Below, piece after piece: positions 1 to 9,600 of a stretch of DNA of 36,521 nt. The notes beneath the pieces were generated by a model. It was not told where the DNA came from and did not search any database. It saw only the letters and a program-made list of their open reading frames with translations. A program made the position numbers and the translations under genes. Each line of letters begins with the position of its first letter. Positions within the stretch are counted from its first letter, which is position 1. Origin of the DNA: Deltaproteobacteria bacterium (GTDB taxonomy: Bacteria > Desulfobacterota > Desulfobacteria > Desulfobacterales > C00003060); contig JAFGFW010000157.1 in assembly GCA_016930875.1 (NCBI GenBank), forward strand, positions 1-36,521, given 5' to 3'.

Positions 1-1081
1 GAAGCGTAAAACCCAACAGCTGGCCTAGACGTTATCAAATTGTCAAAGAGCAAAAACAGCTTGTTTACTTGTTTACAAGACTACCGCGAAGCGGTTTCGT
101 TCAACTAATAATTGACGGACAAAAAAGACCCTATAGCCAGACGACAAACGCACCAGTTTTGGTGTATAAAACTCATTTTCTCTTTGATAACATACTGATT
201 TAATTAGGGGCCGATTTTATCGTATGATGTATAAAATGCCAAAATTCTGCGTGGATTGCACCAAAAACGATGAAATTTGTGACCCAAAATCAACATTGGT
301 GCATAAATACATAAAACGTTTCATGAATAACACCAATGTTGGTGCATAAATCACATTGTTTTGTTTGTAACCTGCTGATTTACTTCAATGCCAAGTTCAT
401 CAAATGGTGTATAAATGCATAAAGCCACACATGAATCACACCAGTTTTACAAATGTGCACTTTGTCCACTGTTTTTTGTTCAGTTACCACATGTTATCAA
501 CAATAACAATCTTCAATGCCCACACCCACCACAAGCGATGCTCACCAGACGCAAAGACCGCAGAGAGAGTCTTATTCTTGTCCTATCCCGCCAAAGGCCG
601 GGCGATTGGACAAGACCACTCGTGACGTTAAGGGGGACATCCTGCTTTTCGTTACAATACGATTCCAAAACCCACCCTTTACAATCCTCATAAATATTGA
701 TAAGTTCACTCCCGGCTCAGTTCAATCCCACCTTCGGCAGGATCATCCCGCTAGCGCAAACGACGAAAGAATGTTATCCAAGTTGCTCTCAAAAGATGTG
801 TGATCGAACCATATATATGTTCTGTTCTTGCCAATACTGAAGTTAACAGTTCTTATGACAAAAGGTTTGACAAGTGCGGGCAAAGAATTATCATTAACAT
901 TGGTGTCTAGCTCGCCGCCAGTTCGCTTCAAGTCTGTTCGCCTGCCCCCCCAGCAAGACAATTGCCGATTAGCAGAGCATCAGAGAAGATTGAGTGGGCT
1001 GTCTCTTTTTTCGGAAAGTCAGATTCTTTGGGCAGGGCTTGCAGGTGGAGACACGGAAGTCAAAAAGAGAGAGGTCTTACG
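1..1081. other. Left-end region without a convincing gene
   Basis: The short open frames here are overlapping, low-complexity and lack ribosome binding sites, so none is called. The region is A+T-richer than the rest at 1-520. It holds the direct repeat at 151-455, a stretch at 547-566 resembling the widespread intergenic motif CGCAAAGAC-CGCAGAGA, and a possible stem-loop at 577-614 with 7-bp outer arms CTTGTCC/GGACAAG. A DnaA-box-like TTATCAACA lies near 493, but it stands alone. Confidence 0.5.
151..455. repeat. Degenerate direct repeat, 180-bp period, with CACCA/TGGTG inverted repeats
   Basis: The stretch 151-275 is repeated in degenerate form at 331-455, an offset of exactly 180 bp. CACCA occurs at 151, 259, 331 and 439 (spacings 108, 72, 108). 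Two of these form short inverted repeats: CACCAGTTTTGGTG at 151-164 and CACCAATGTTGGTG at 331-344, each followed by a TATAAA- or CATAAA-like tail. The central block around CTGATTTA is also shared at the same offset. A longer-range pair, AACATTGGTG near 292 and CACCAATGTT at 331, gives an alternative hairpin. AACATTGGTG appears again near 895. No coding function is apparent; operator array or decayed mobile-element end are both possible. Confidence 0.6.
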
Positions 1082-1840
1082 ATGAAAAGAATGGTCGCAA
1101 TCACGTTGCTGGTCGTCATGCTGACCATGTCGGCATTGGCAGCAGGAGCCTATCTTGCCACAAGGTTTTTTGTTGATCCGGCATTAAAGGATCTCAACAG
1201 GGCTGTAGCTGCCGTACAGCCCGAGGCCCAAAAACAGTTAATGCCTTATCTGCAACAATTGCAAGAACTTCGCGATACAGGAGGCTTCTATGTCCCCTGT
1301 GTTCTATTCCTGGCAGGTTTAACGGCGACCTTGATCCTTTCTCCGTTGCTACGCAGCTCGGCCAAGCGCCTTGTGGTCACGCGCAAGGAAACACCCAAGG
1401 CGGCGGCAAACATTTTAGCAGAACAAGAAAGACCGATAAAAGCTGTTGGTGATGACCCTGTAGATGTGGGCGCGTGTCGGATACTGTCCATTCTTCAAAA
1501 CAAAGGGAGACTGATCGATTTCCTACAGGAAGATATCACCGCATATCCGGATGCTCAAATTGGTTCGGCTGTGCGCCATATTCACGAGGACTGCAGGAAC
1601 GCTCTCAGCGCATATATCAGCCTGGCTCCGGTCATGTCTGAAAAAGAAGGGGAGACAGTGGTGGTCTCCGAAGGGTTTGATCCTTCCGAGATCCGGCTCA
1701 CAGGGCAACTAACACAGAAGGCGCCTTTTGAGGGAGTTCTCCAGCACTCTGGCTGGAAGATCACCCAGATAGATCTGCCTGAGCAGCCCAAAGGCCAAAA
1801 GCATAGAGTAATAGCCCCGGCTGAGGTGGAAATCGGTTAG
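1082..1840 (+). CDS. DUF2760 domain membrane protein
   Basis: A protein of 252 residues of unknown function. The start at 1082 is preferred over an upstream ATG at 962 because it follows an AGAGAGAGG stretch and begins directly with a hydrophobic segment (residues about 4-24); a second hydrophobic segment lies near residues 70-85. The C-terminal 125 residues match my recollection of DUF2760: a GRLIDFLQEDI motif, PDAQIG, a GFDPSEIRLTG motif and a terminal APAEVE. It is followed 16 bp later by two Hsp70-family genes on the same strand, and I recall this neighbourhood recurring in other Desulfobacterota. The plausible role is a membrane-anchored partner of these chaperones; this is inferred from context only. 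Confidence 0.75.
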   Translation: MKRMVAITLLVVMLTMSALAAGAYLATRFFVDPALKDLNRAVAAVQPEAQKQLMPYLQQLQELRDTGGFYVPCVLFLAGLTATLILSPLLRSSAKRLVVTRKETPKAAANILAEQERPIKAVGDDPVDVGACRILSILQNKGRLIDFLQEDITAYPDAQIGSAVRHIHEDCRNALSAYISLAPVMSEKEGETVVVSEGFDPSEIRLTGQLTQKAPFEGVLQHSGWKITQIDLPEQPKGQKHRVIAPAEVEIG

Positions 1841-1856
1841 ATAGTGTAGACAACCC

Positions 1857-3668
1857 ATGGAACCATCAAGATATATCGTTGGCATAGATCTGGGGACCAC
1901 CAACTGTGCGGTCGCTTATGTGGATACCCTTGCACAGGAGGAGGACGATAGGCCCAAGATCCGTCTTTTTCGCATTGCCCAAGTAGTAGCCCCTGGCACG
2001 GTGGAAGAGCGGCAACTTCTGCCGTCCTTTTCTTATCAGCAGGCCACAGGAGAATTCCCTCAAGGGAGCCTGGATCTACCGTGGCAAGAGGAGTTGGGGT
2101 TTGCGGTGGGAGCCTTTGCCAGAGAACGAGGCGCTGAGGTCCCTGATCGGGTCATCTCATCGGCCAAATCGTGGCTCAGCCATTCCGGTGTGAATCGCAC
2201 TGCGGCGTTACTACCATGGGGGGGCGCAGAAGAAATTCCGCATATCTCTCCGATTGAGGGCTCATCCAGATTGCTAAAACATATTCGTGATGCGTGGAAT
2301 CACGTGATCGCAGGCCAAGACCCGAGTCTTTTTCTGGAATCCCAGGAGATATTCTTGACAGTCCCTGCCTCCTTTGATGCGACAGCGCGGGAGCTAACAG
2401 TCCGTGCCGCAGAGATGGCAGGGATATCGCGGGTTACACTTTTAGAAGAGCCCCAAGCCGCCTTTTATGCCTGGATCGAAAGCGCCCAAAACGCATGGCA
2501 AAAGGAAGTGCGCGTGGGCGATGTAATCCTTGTCTGCGATATCGGCGGCGGCACCACTGATTTTAGCCTTATCCTGGTCTCGGAAAGGGAAGAGGAACTC
2601 GTTCTTGAACGGATTGCTGTGGGAGACCATATCCTTCTGGGTGGAGACAACATGGATCTCACGTTGGCCTATGCCATTAGAAATCGTTTGGCAGGTGAAG
2701 GAACCAGGCTGGACAACTGGCAAATGAGAGGGCTCCTGCACTCCTGCCGGCGGGCCAAAGAGGAGATCTTTCAGAATCCTGATTGCCGTTCCTGTCCGGT
2801 CACGATCCTGGGGAAGGGACGACGACTTATTGGAGGTACAATCAGCACGGAGCTTACCAGCCAGGAGATAGAAGAGGTCATCCTGGACGGTTTTTTTCCA
2901 AGGTGTGGTGAGACTGACCGGCCACGGGAAAGGCATCAGGCCGGGCTGAAAGAGTTAGGGCTTCCGTATGCTTCAGATCCTGCTGTGACAAGGCACATGG
3001 CATGGTTCCTTCAAAGGCACAGCAATGACGGCAATCTCGCAGGCGAGACCCTAAGGCCCACGGCCGTCCTGTTTAACGGAGGGGTCATGAAGGCCGGGCC
3101 CTTGCAGCAGAGGCTGGTGGAAATCCTTGAAAGCTGGGACAAGGGTAAAAAAGAGTTAAAGGTGCTTTTTTCCCAATCGCTTGATCTGGCAGTGGCCTGT
3201 GGGAGCGCATATTACGGCTTGGCCCGACGCGGCCGTGGGATACGAATCCGCAGCGGCACTGAGAGGTCCTACTACATAGGAATCGAAACCGCCATGCCCG
3301 CAGTTCCCGGGATGCTCGCCCCGGTTAAGGCGCTCTGCGTGGTACCCTTTGGTATGGAGGAGGGGACTGAGGCAGATCTGCCGGATCAGCACTTTGGCCT
3401 GGTGGTGGGAGAAGCGGTATCTTTTCGTTTTTTTGGCTCGACTACTCGACACGACGACAGGATCGGAGACGTTATAGAAGACTGGGAAGAGACAGACATT
3501 GAGGAACTCGTCCCGTTGGAAACACGGCTTGCAGCTGAAGAGGGTCTCGAAGGGAGCCTGGTACGAGTGCGGTTGCGCATAAAGGTGACCGAGATAGGAA
3601 CACTGGAACTTTGGTTTGTCTCCGAGATCAAGCGTTGGAGACTTGAATTCAATGTTCGGCAACCGTGA
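1857..3668 (+). CDS. Hsp70-family (DnaK-like) chaperone, short form
   Basis: A 603-residue Hsp70-family ATPase. The phosphate-1 motif GIDLGTTNCAVAY lies at residues 9-21, the phosphate-2 motif DIGGGTTDFSL is near residue 229, and GGDNMDL follows about 35 residues later. LLEEPQAAFYAW matches the actin-fold connect region. A beta-rich C-terminal part is present, but the protein ends at RWRLEFNVRQP without the helical lid and acidic tail of true DnaK. It is therefore an Hsp70 homologue, not the housekeeping DnaK, and no dnaJ or grpE is nearby. No clear ribosome binding site precedes the start. It is clearly paralogous to the next gene, sharing motifs such as SLDLPW, SSAKSWL and RDAWNH. Client and partner are unknown. 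Confidence 0.88.
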   Translation: MEPSRYIVGIDLGTTNCAVAYVDTLAQEEDDRPKIRLFRIAQVVAPGTVEERQLLPSFSYQQATGEFPQGSLDLPWQEELGFAVGAFARERGAEVPDRVISSAKSWLSHSGVNRTAALLPWGGAEEIPHISPIEGSSRLLKHIRDAWNHVIAGQDPSLFLESQEIFLTVPASFDATARELTVRAAEMAGISRVTLLEEPQAAFYAWIESAQNAWQKEVRVGDVILVCDIGGGTTDFSLILVSEREEELVLERIAVGDHILLGGDNMDLTLAYAIRNRLAGEGTRLDNWQMRGLLHSCRRAKEEIFQNPDCRSCPVTILGKGRRLIGGTISTELTSQEIEEVILDGFFPRCGETDRPRERHQAGLKELGLPYASDPAVTRHMAWFLQRHSNDGNLAGETLRPTAVLFNGGVMKAGPLQQRLVEILESWDKGKKELKVLFSQSLDLAVACGSAYYGLARRGRGIRIRSGTERSYYIGIETAMPAVPGMLAPVKALCVVPFGMEEGTEADLPDQHFGLVVGEAVSFRFFGSTTRHDDRIGDVIEDWEETDIEELVPLETRLAAEEGLEGSLVRVRLRIKVTEIGTLELWFVSEIKRWRLEFNVRQP

Positions 3669-3715
3669 AGATTTGGTTTGCCGATTTTGCCCGTTGAGCC
3701 ATACCCCGAGTACAG

Positions 3716-6577
3716 ATGAAACAGGGTGCACAAAAAAGATCCCGGTACGTCATAGGGATAGACCTTGGCACAACAAATTCCGCCATTTCATATATCGATA
3801 CCCGCAGATATCCGACCGGTGGGGTCAATGCCGTTCAAACCTTTCCTGTCCCCCAGTTGACCGGCGAGGGGGAAATTGCACAGCGCAAGGGGCTTCCCTC
3901 TTTCTTATATCTTTCAACCGGTCACGATCTACCCGCAGGAAGCCTTGATCTGCCCTGGGCAGAAAACAGAGATCTTGCAGTTGGAGAATTTGCCCGCATC
4001 CAAGGGGCAAAGGTCCCAGGGCGCCTTGTTTCCTCTGCAAAATCGTGGCTATGTCACTCAGGTGTGGATCGCAAGGCGCCTATTCTTCCGTGGGGAGATG
4101 TGGGAGAGATTTCAAAGCTCTCCCCTGTGGAGGTCTCCTCCCTTTATCTCAGGCATATGCGTGACGCATGGAACCATACAGTAGCTGTCGGCGATCCTGC
4201 TAAGCGGTTTGAGGAACAGGACCTAATCCTCACCGTGCCGGCCTCTTTTGATCAAGTTGCCAGAGAACTCACCTTAGAGGCAGCAAAAAAAGCAGGTCTT
4301 GCCCATGTTACGCTCCTTGAAGAACCTCAGGCTGCATTTTATTCGTGGATAGCCTGTCACGAGAAAGATTGGCAACAAACCATTGGTCCGGGAACGGTCG
4401 TCCTCATTTGCGACATTGGAGGGGGGACCACCGACTTTACCCTGATCCGTGTAAAAGAGGGGGAGACTGGGCCGGTCCCCGAACGCAGCGCAGTGGGAGA
4501 ACACCTCCTCCTTGGTGGCGACAATATGGATCTGGCCCTGGCCCGTTTGGTTGAATCCCGGATGATGGGTGGCAGTGAAAAAAGGCTTGATTCTCTTCGC
4601 TGGCAAATGCTGACCTCCCTTTGCAGAAGCGCGAAAGAGAAAATTCTCACAGAAGGAGAGCCTCAATCCGTTCCGATCAGCCTTCCAGGGCGTGGCAAAG
4701 GAATCGTTGCCGGGGCTTTGTCCGGCTCACTCGATTCGGAGGATGTACAAGATGCTATTATCAAGGGCTTTTTCCCGTTTACACAAGCCGATGAAATGCC
4801 GATCCCAAGGACTGGCAGCGGTATTCAGGAGTGGGGGCTCCCGTTTGCTGCAGATCCTGTTGTTCCACGTCATCTCGCGGCGTTTTTGAAAAGACACCAG
4901 GCGGCCGATTCTTCCCAAGCCGATGATTCCCTGTCACTACGACCAGGCGCTATTCTTTTTAATGGCGGAGTGTTTACGCCCAAGGGCATTAGACAACGTG
5001 TGGTAGATATCGTGTCGGGATGGTTTTCAAAGGCCGGAGGGGTCAAGTGGCGTCCTGTGGTGCTTGAAAATGAGCTCCCTGCCGTGGCAGTAGCACGGGG
5101 TGCCGCATACTACGGCATGGTGCGCCGGGGCCGCGGAATCCGCATTGTGGGTGGAAGCCCGCGCTCCTATTACGTAAAGGTCGTAACCACGGGTGAGACT
5201 GAGAAATCGCCCGGACAAATCAAGGCCGTATGCGTCATACCCAGGGGCATGGAAGAAGGGGAAAAGGCAGAGATAGAATCTCCAGTATTCAAGGTGCTGC
5301 CAAACCAGCCGGTCTCTTTTTCGCTTTACAGTTCTAATGCCAGAAAGGGCGATCAACTCGGCCAAGTTCTTGCTCTGCAGGAAGATTCATTGTTTAAGCT
5401 CCCTCCACTTCATACAATCTTGCGGTTTGGGAAAAAAGGGGCTGTCCGAAAAATACCGGTCTACCTTTGTGCTCGCCTCACAGAGGTCGGGACCTTAGAC
5501 CTTGCTTGCCATTCCAGGGAAACCGAGCATCGATGGAGGCTCGAATTCAATATCCGACCAGCCGTAAGTGAAAAAGTAGAGGATAGAGAGCGGCTCAAGA
5601 AGAAGGGACGGAAAGAATCAATTTCAGAAAAGTCAATAGCAAGGGCCTTGAAGACCCTGGGGGCTGCATTTAGCGCTGAAGGGCCTCTTTCAGATGATCA
5701 GGCCACGCCCGCCACTGTCATGAAAGCGTTGCGCGACCATCTTCGTACGAGCAAGGAGAAGTGGCCGGTTCCGGTCTTGAGGCGTCTTGCTGATGCCCTC
5801 CTTACAGAGCCAGACCGGCGAAAAATAAGCCCCAGACATGAAGAAAGGTGGCTGAATCTTGTCGGGTTTTGTCTCCGGCCCGGCTATGGTGACGTGGCGG
5901 ATAGCTATCGAATGCAGCAGATATGGAAAGTCTATCATGCCGGTGTTATCTTTTCCCGTGACCGACAATGCCGGGTGGAGTGGTGGATCCTGTGGAGACG
6001 TGTGGCCGGCGGCTTGAGCCAGAAGCAACAGATGGCCCTTTTCCGCGACCTCTGTCCGGCTCTTCTGCCCGGGAAAAAGAAAGGAACCAAGCAACACCGC
6101 CTTGCCGCGCCGGAGCGGACCGAGATGTGGCGCACCATGGCCAACCTAGAGAGACTTCCAGTTGAGAATAAGGAAAAGATAGGCAAAACGCTCATAAAGC
6201 AAATCGGGACCTCCCGCGGTGAAGGGCTTAATATGTGGGTTCTTTCGCGTATTGCCTCACGCATTCCTCTCTACGGCCCTCTAAACGAAGTGGTTTCTGC
6301 CAGAACGGTCACACGCTGGATAAGACGGATACTTGAAACAGAGTGGAAGAAACCGGATCAGACAGGGTTTTGTGTAGTTCAAATGGCGTGTTTTTCCGGA
6401 GACCGGGAAAGGGAACTCGATGCGAATCTCAAAGATCGCATTGAAGAAAGACTGAGCGGATTGGAAGACAGCGAGCGTTTGTCTCAAAGATTGCACGAAA
6501 TGGTTTCTCTGAGCACTACTGAACAAGGCCGCGTCTTTGGCGAAGGCCTGCCAGGGGGGCTCCATTTGGCAGAATAG
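3716..6577 (+). CDS. Hsp70-family protein with long C-terminal extension (DUF3731-like)
   Basis: A 953-residue protein. Residues 1-600 are a full Hsp70-family unit: GIDLGTTNSAISY near residue 14, DIGGGTTDFTL near residue 233, GGDNMDL, and a closing HRWRLEFNIRP block like that ending the preceding protein. Residues 600-953 are an additional, mostly helical, Trp- and Arg-rich region that I associate with DUF3731 (motifs such as WLNLVGFCLRPGYG, VEWWILWRRVAGG and LWVLSRIASRIPLYGPLN-like segments). The gap from the upstream paralogue is 47 bp, and uvrA starts 28 bp downstream. The pair looks like a tandem duplication in which one copy gained or kept the extension. The extension may bind a client or the DUF2760 protein; this is speculation. 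Confidence 0.85.
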   Translation: MKQGAQKRSRYVIGIDLGTTNSAISYIDTRRYPTGGVNAVQTFPVPQLTGEGEIAQRKGLPSFLYLSTGHDLPAGSLDLPWAENRDLAVGEFARIQGAKVPGRLVSSAKSWLCHSGVDRKAPILPWGDVGEISKLSPVEVSSLYLRHMRDAWNHTVAVGDPAKRFEEQDLILTVPASFDQVARELTLEAAKKAGLAHVTLLEEPQAAFYSWIACHEKDWQQTIGPGTVVLICDIGGGTTDFTLIRVKEGETGPVPERSAVGEHLLLGGDNMDLALARLVESRMMGGSEKRLDSLRWQMLTSLCRSAKEKILTEGEPQSVPISLPGRGKGIVAGALSGSLDSEDVQDAIIKGFFPFTQADEMPIPRTGSGIQEWGLPFAADPVVPRHLAAFLKRHQAADSSQADDSLSLRPGAILFNGGVFTPKGIRQRVVDIVSGWFSKAGGVKWRPVVLENELPAVAVARGAAYYGMVRRGRGIRIVGGSPRSYYVKVVTTGETEKSPGQIKAVCVIPRGMEEGEKAEIESPVFKVLPNQPVSFSLYSSNARKGDQLGQVLALQEDSLFKLPPLHTILRFGKKGAVRKIPVYLCARLTEVGTLDLACHSRETEHRWRLEFNIRPAVSEKVEDRERLKKKGRKESISEKSIARALKTLGAAFSAEGPLSDDQATPATVMKALRDHLRTSKEKWPVPVLRRLADALLTEPDRRKISPRHEERWLNLVGFCLRPGYGDVADSYRMQQIWKVYHAGVIFSRDRQCRVEWWILWRRVAGGLSQKQQMALFRDLCPALLPGKKKGTKQHRLAAPERTEMWRTMANLERLPVENKEKIGKTLIKQIGTSRGEGLNMWVLSRIASRIPLYGPLNEVVSARTVTRWIRRILETEWKKPDQTGFCVVQMACFSGDRERELDANLKDRIEERLSGLEDSERLSQRLHEMVSLSTTEQGRVFGEGLPGGLHLAE

Positions 6578-6605
6578 TCCCTTTTGGAGAAGGGAGCCAC
6601 AACGC

Positions 6606-9600
6606 GTGAAGAACCAAGCCATCCTGATCAAAGGGGCCAGGCAGAATAACCTCAAGAACCTGGATCTGGAAATCCCCCTGAACCGTATCACCGTCGTCAC
6701 AGGCGTGAGCGGTTCGGGAAAGTCTTCTCTGGCCTTTGATACGCTCTATGCTGAGGGCCAGCGCCGGTATGTGGAGACCTTTTCCCCTTATGCCCGGCAG
6801 TTCATGGATCGCATGGACCGCCCCCAGGTGGATCGCATTGAGGGTATCCCGCCTGCCATTGCCATCGACAGAAAAGACCCGGTGCGAACATCCCGCTCCA
6901 CTGTGGGCACCATGACCGAAATCACGGACTATGTTAAACTCCTTTACTCCCGCCTGGGCCAACTCCACTGCAAGAAATGCGGCAAGCCCGTAACCCCCGA
7001 AACCCCGGACCATGTATGGAAGGTCCTAAAGAACCGTGCAGCGGGGTCTGAGATCGTGATCACCTTCCCTGCTCCTGCAAATGGCGCAAGCGCCGATCAA
7101 GTGCGCAAAAGATTAGCGCGGATAGGCTTTGACCGTTTCTTTTCAGACGGCAAGATTAGACCTCTAACGGACTGGGAGGCAAGCGATGATGCAACAGAGC
7201 TTAATATCGTGGCAGACCGGGTTTTGCTGCAAGGCAAGGATCGGAAGCGTATTGTGGATTCCCTGGAGCAGGCCTTTCGTTTTGGAAGGGGTACGCTCGA
7301 TGTGTGGATCAAGCCGGACCAGCGCCTTGCATTCAGCAACACCCTTGAATGCGCTGACTGCAAAATTCCTTACGTCGCCCCCCAACCGAACCTCTTTTCT
7401 TTTAACAGCCCGCTTGGGGCCTGTGAGTCCTGTCGGGGATTTGGCCGAATCATTGATATAGATCAGGACCTCATCATCCCGGACCACGCCCTTTCCCTGG
7501 AAGAAGGGGCCATTAAGCCATGGGGAGACTGGGAAGACCACCGCACGGAATATGACGACATGATGGCCTTTTGCCGGCGCAAGAAAATACCCACAGATAT
7601 CCCCTTTGATCATCTGACACAAGATCAGAAAAGGGCAATTATTGAAGGAACACCCAGCTATTATGGGGTGCGGGGTTTTTTCAAGTGGCTTGAATCCAAG
7701 ACCTATAAGATGCACGTCAGGGTTTTTCTCTCCCGATACCGGACCTACAAAATCTGCCCTGACTGCAATGGCGCCCGTTTCAAGGAAGAGGCCTTGCTGT
7801 ATCGACTTGGTGCGCTGAACATCGGCCAGGTCTATGCCTTGAACGTGGATGAGACGAGCAGATTCTTTGACGCACTCAATGTCCCAACCAGGGATGAAGC
7901 CAGCCAGATCCTTCTTGATGAAATTCGCGGCAGGCTCAAATACCTTCGGAACGTGGGACTCGCGTATCTCACTCTGGATCGGCAATCCCGCACCCTTTCC
8001 GGTGGCGAGGTACAGCGCGTTGCTCTGGCTTCAGCCCTCGGCTCTTCCCTGGTAAACACCCTCTACATTCTGGATGAGCCGAGCATCGGCCTTCACCCCC
8101 GGGACAACCACCGTCTCATCCGCATCATGAAGGGCCTCAGGGATCTGCAAAACACCTTGGTCGTAGTTGAACATGATCCGGAAATCATCAGCCAGAGCGA
8201 CTTTATGCTGGACCTCGGGCCCAGGGCCGGCGAGCACGGCGGCCAGGTGATGTATTTTGGCCCCACTATGAGCGTAAACGGCTCCCTCACCGGGCAATAC
8301 CTTAAGGGTGAGCGGCATATCTCCATACCCAAGAAGCGGCGAAAGCCCAAAGAGGGCCGATGGCTGGTAATCGAGAAGGCGGCCGAACACAATTTGCGGG
8401 ACATCGATGTTCATATTCCCCTCGGCCTCCTGGTCTGTTTGACAGGGGTCTCGGGCTCAGGCAAATCGACCCTGGCAGAAGAGATCCTGTACAAGGCCAT
8501 CAAGTGGGTCAAATGGGACCCCCAGGGCAGACCCGGTTGCCACAAGACGATCACAGGCCTGGAACAGATCGTCGACGTCGTGCTGGTAGACCAAAGGCCC
8601 ATCGGACGCACCCCCAGGGCCAATGCCTTAACGTATACCAAGGCCATGGATCCCATCCGCCGCGTGATGGCCAACACATCGGAGGCCCGTGCCAGGGGGT
8701 TTGGGCTGAGCCATTTTTCTTTTAATGTGGCAGGAGGACGGTGCGAAACGTGCCGGGGAGAGGGGTTTGAAAAGGTGGAGATGCAGTTTCTTTCCGATGT
8801 CTTTATTACGTGTCCGGACTGCGGTGGAAAGCGCTTCAAAAAGGAAATCCTGGAAGTGACCTACAAGGGCCAGAACATATACAACATCCTATCCATGACC
8901 GTTGATCACGCCCTCGCTTTTTTTGATGACCAAGCCAAAATAAAGGCCGCGCTTGAGCCCATGGTAGATGTGGGCCTCGGTTACATTCGGCTTGGCCAGC
9001 CCATTAACACCCTTTCAGGAGGCGAGGCCCAACGTCTTAAGCTCTCTCGATATCTAAAGGCCGGAGACAACGGCTTGCGGCTTTTTATCTTTGACGAACC
9101 CACCACCGGACTCCACTTTGACGACATAGAAAAACTCCTGGCAGCCCTCCAGCGGCTTGTTTCTGAAGGCAACACGGTGCTGCTGATCGAACACAACATG
9201 GATGTTGTCAAGGCAGCAGACTGGGTGATCGACCTGGGTCCTGAAGGTGGAGATGAGGGCGGCCAGGTCGTTGTGGCAGGCCCAGCGGAAGAAGTGGCAA
9301 AGCACAAGAAATCTCATACAGGCCGGTTCCTAAAGGAGTATCTGGCCTGCCGAGGGCGGTTGGCGCCGTGCAAGTCCTTGCCTTCTAACATAGAACCAAT
9401 TCGATCAACCATTTCCTCCGCTACCCTTCCCTCTGCCTCGTCAAAGACCCGCCGTGTTTCTGGCGCAAAGGGGGAGTGTTTGGGAGTGGGTGAGGCCATC
9501 ACAATAAGAGGCGCCCGAGAACACAACCTGAAAAATTTAAGCCTTTCCATCCCCCGCAACCAGCTCGTGGTACTCACAGGGGTATCCGGCTCGGGCAAAT

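Noticed and set aside
151-455. Possible CRISPR array
   Set aside because: Repeats are degenerate, the intervals are unequal (108, 72, 108) and the intervening sequence is itself repeated, so there are no unique spacers; no cas genes are nearby.
485-505. TTATCAACA, similar to a DnaA box, near an A+T-rich repeat region that could suggest a replication origin
   Set aside because: It is a single one-mismatch box with no cluster of further boxes, and no dnaA, dnaN, parAB or gidA neighbours are present.
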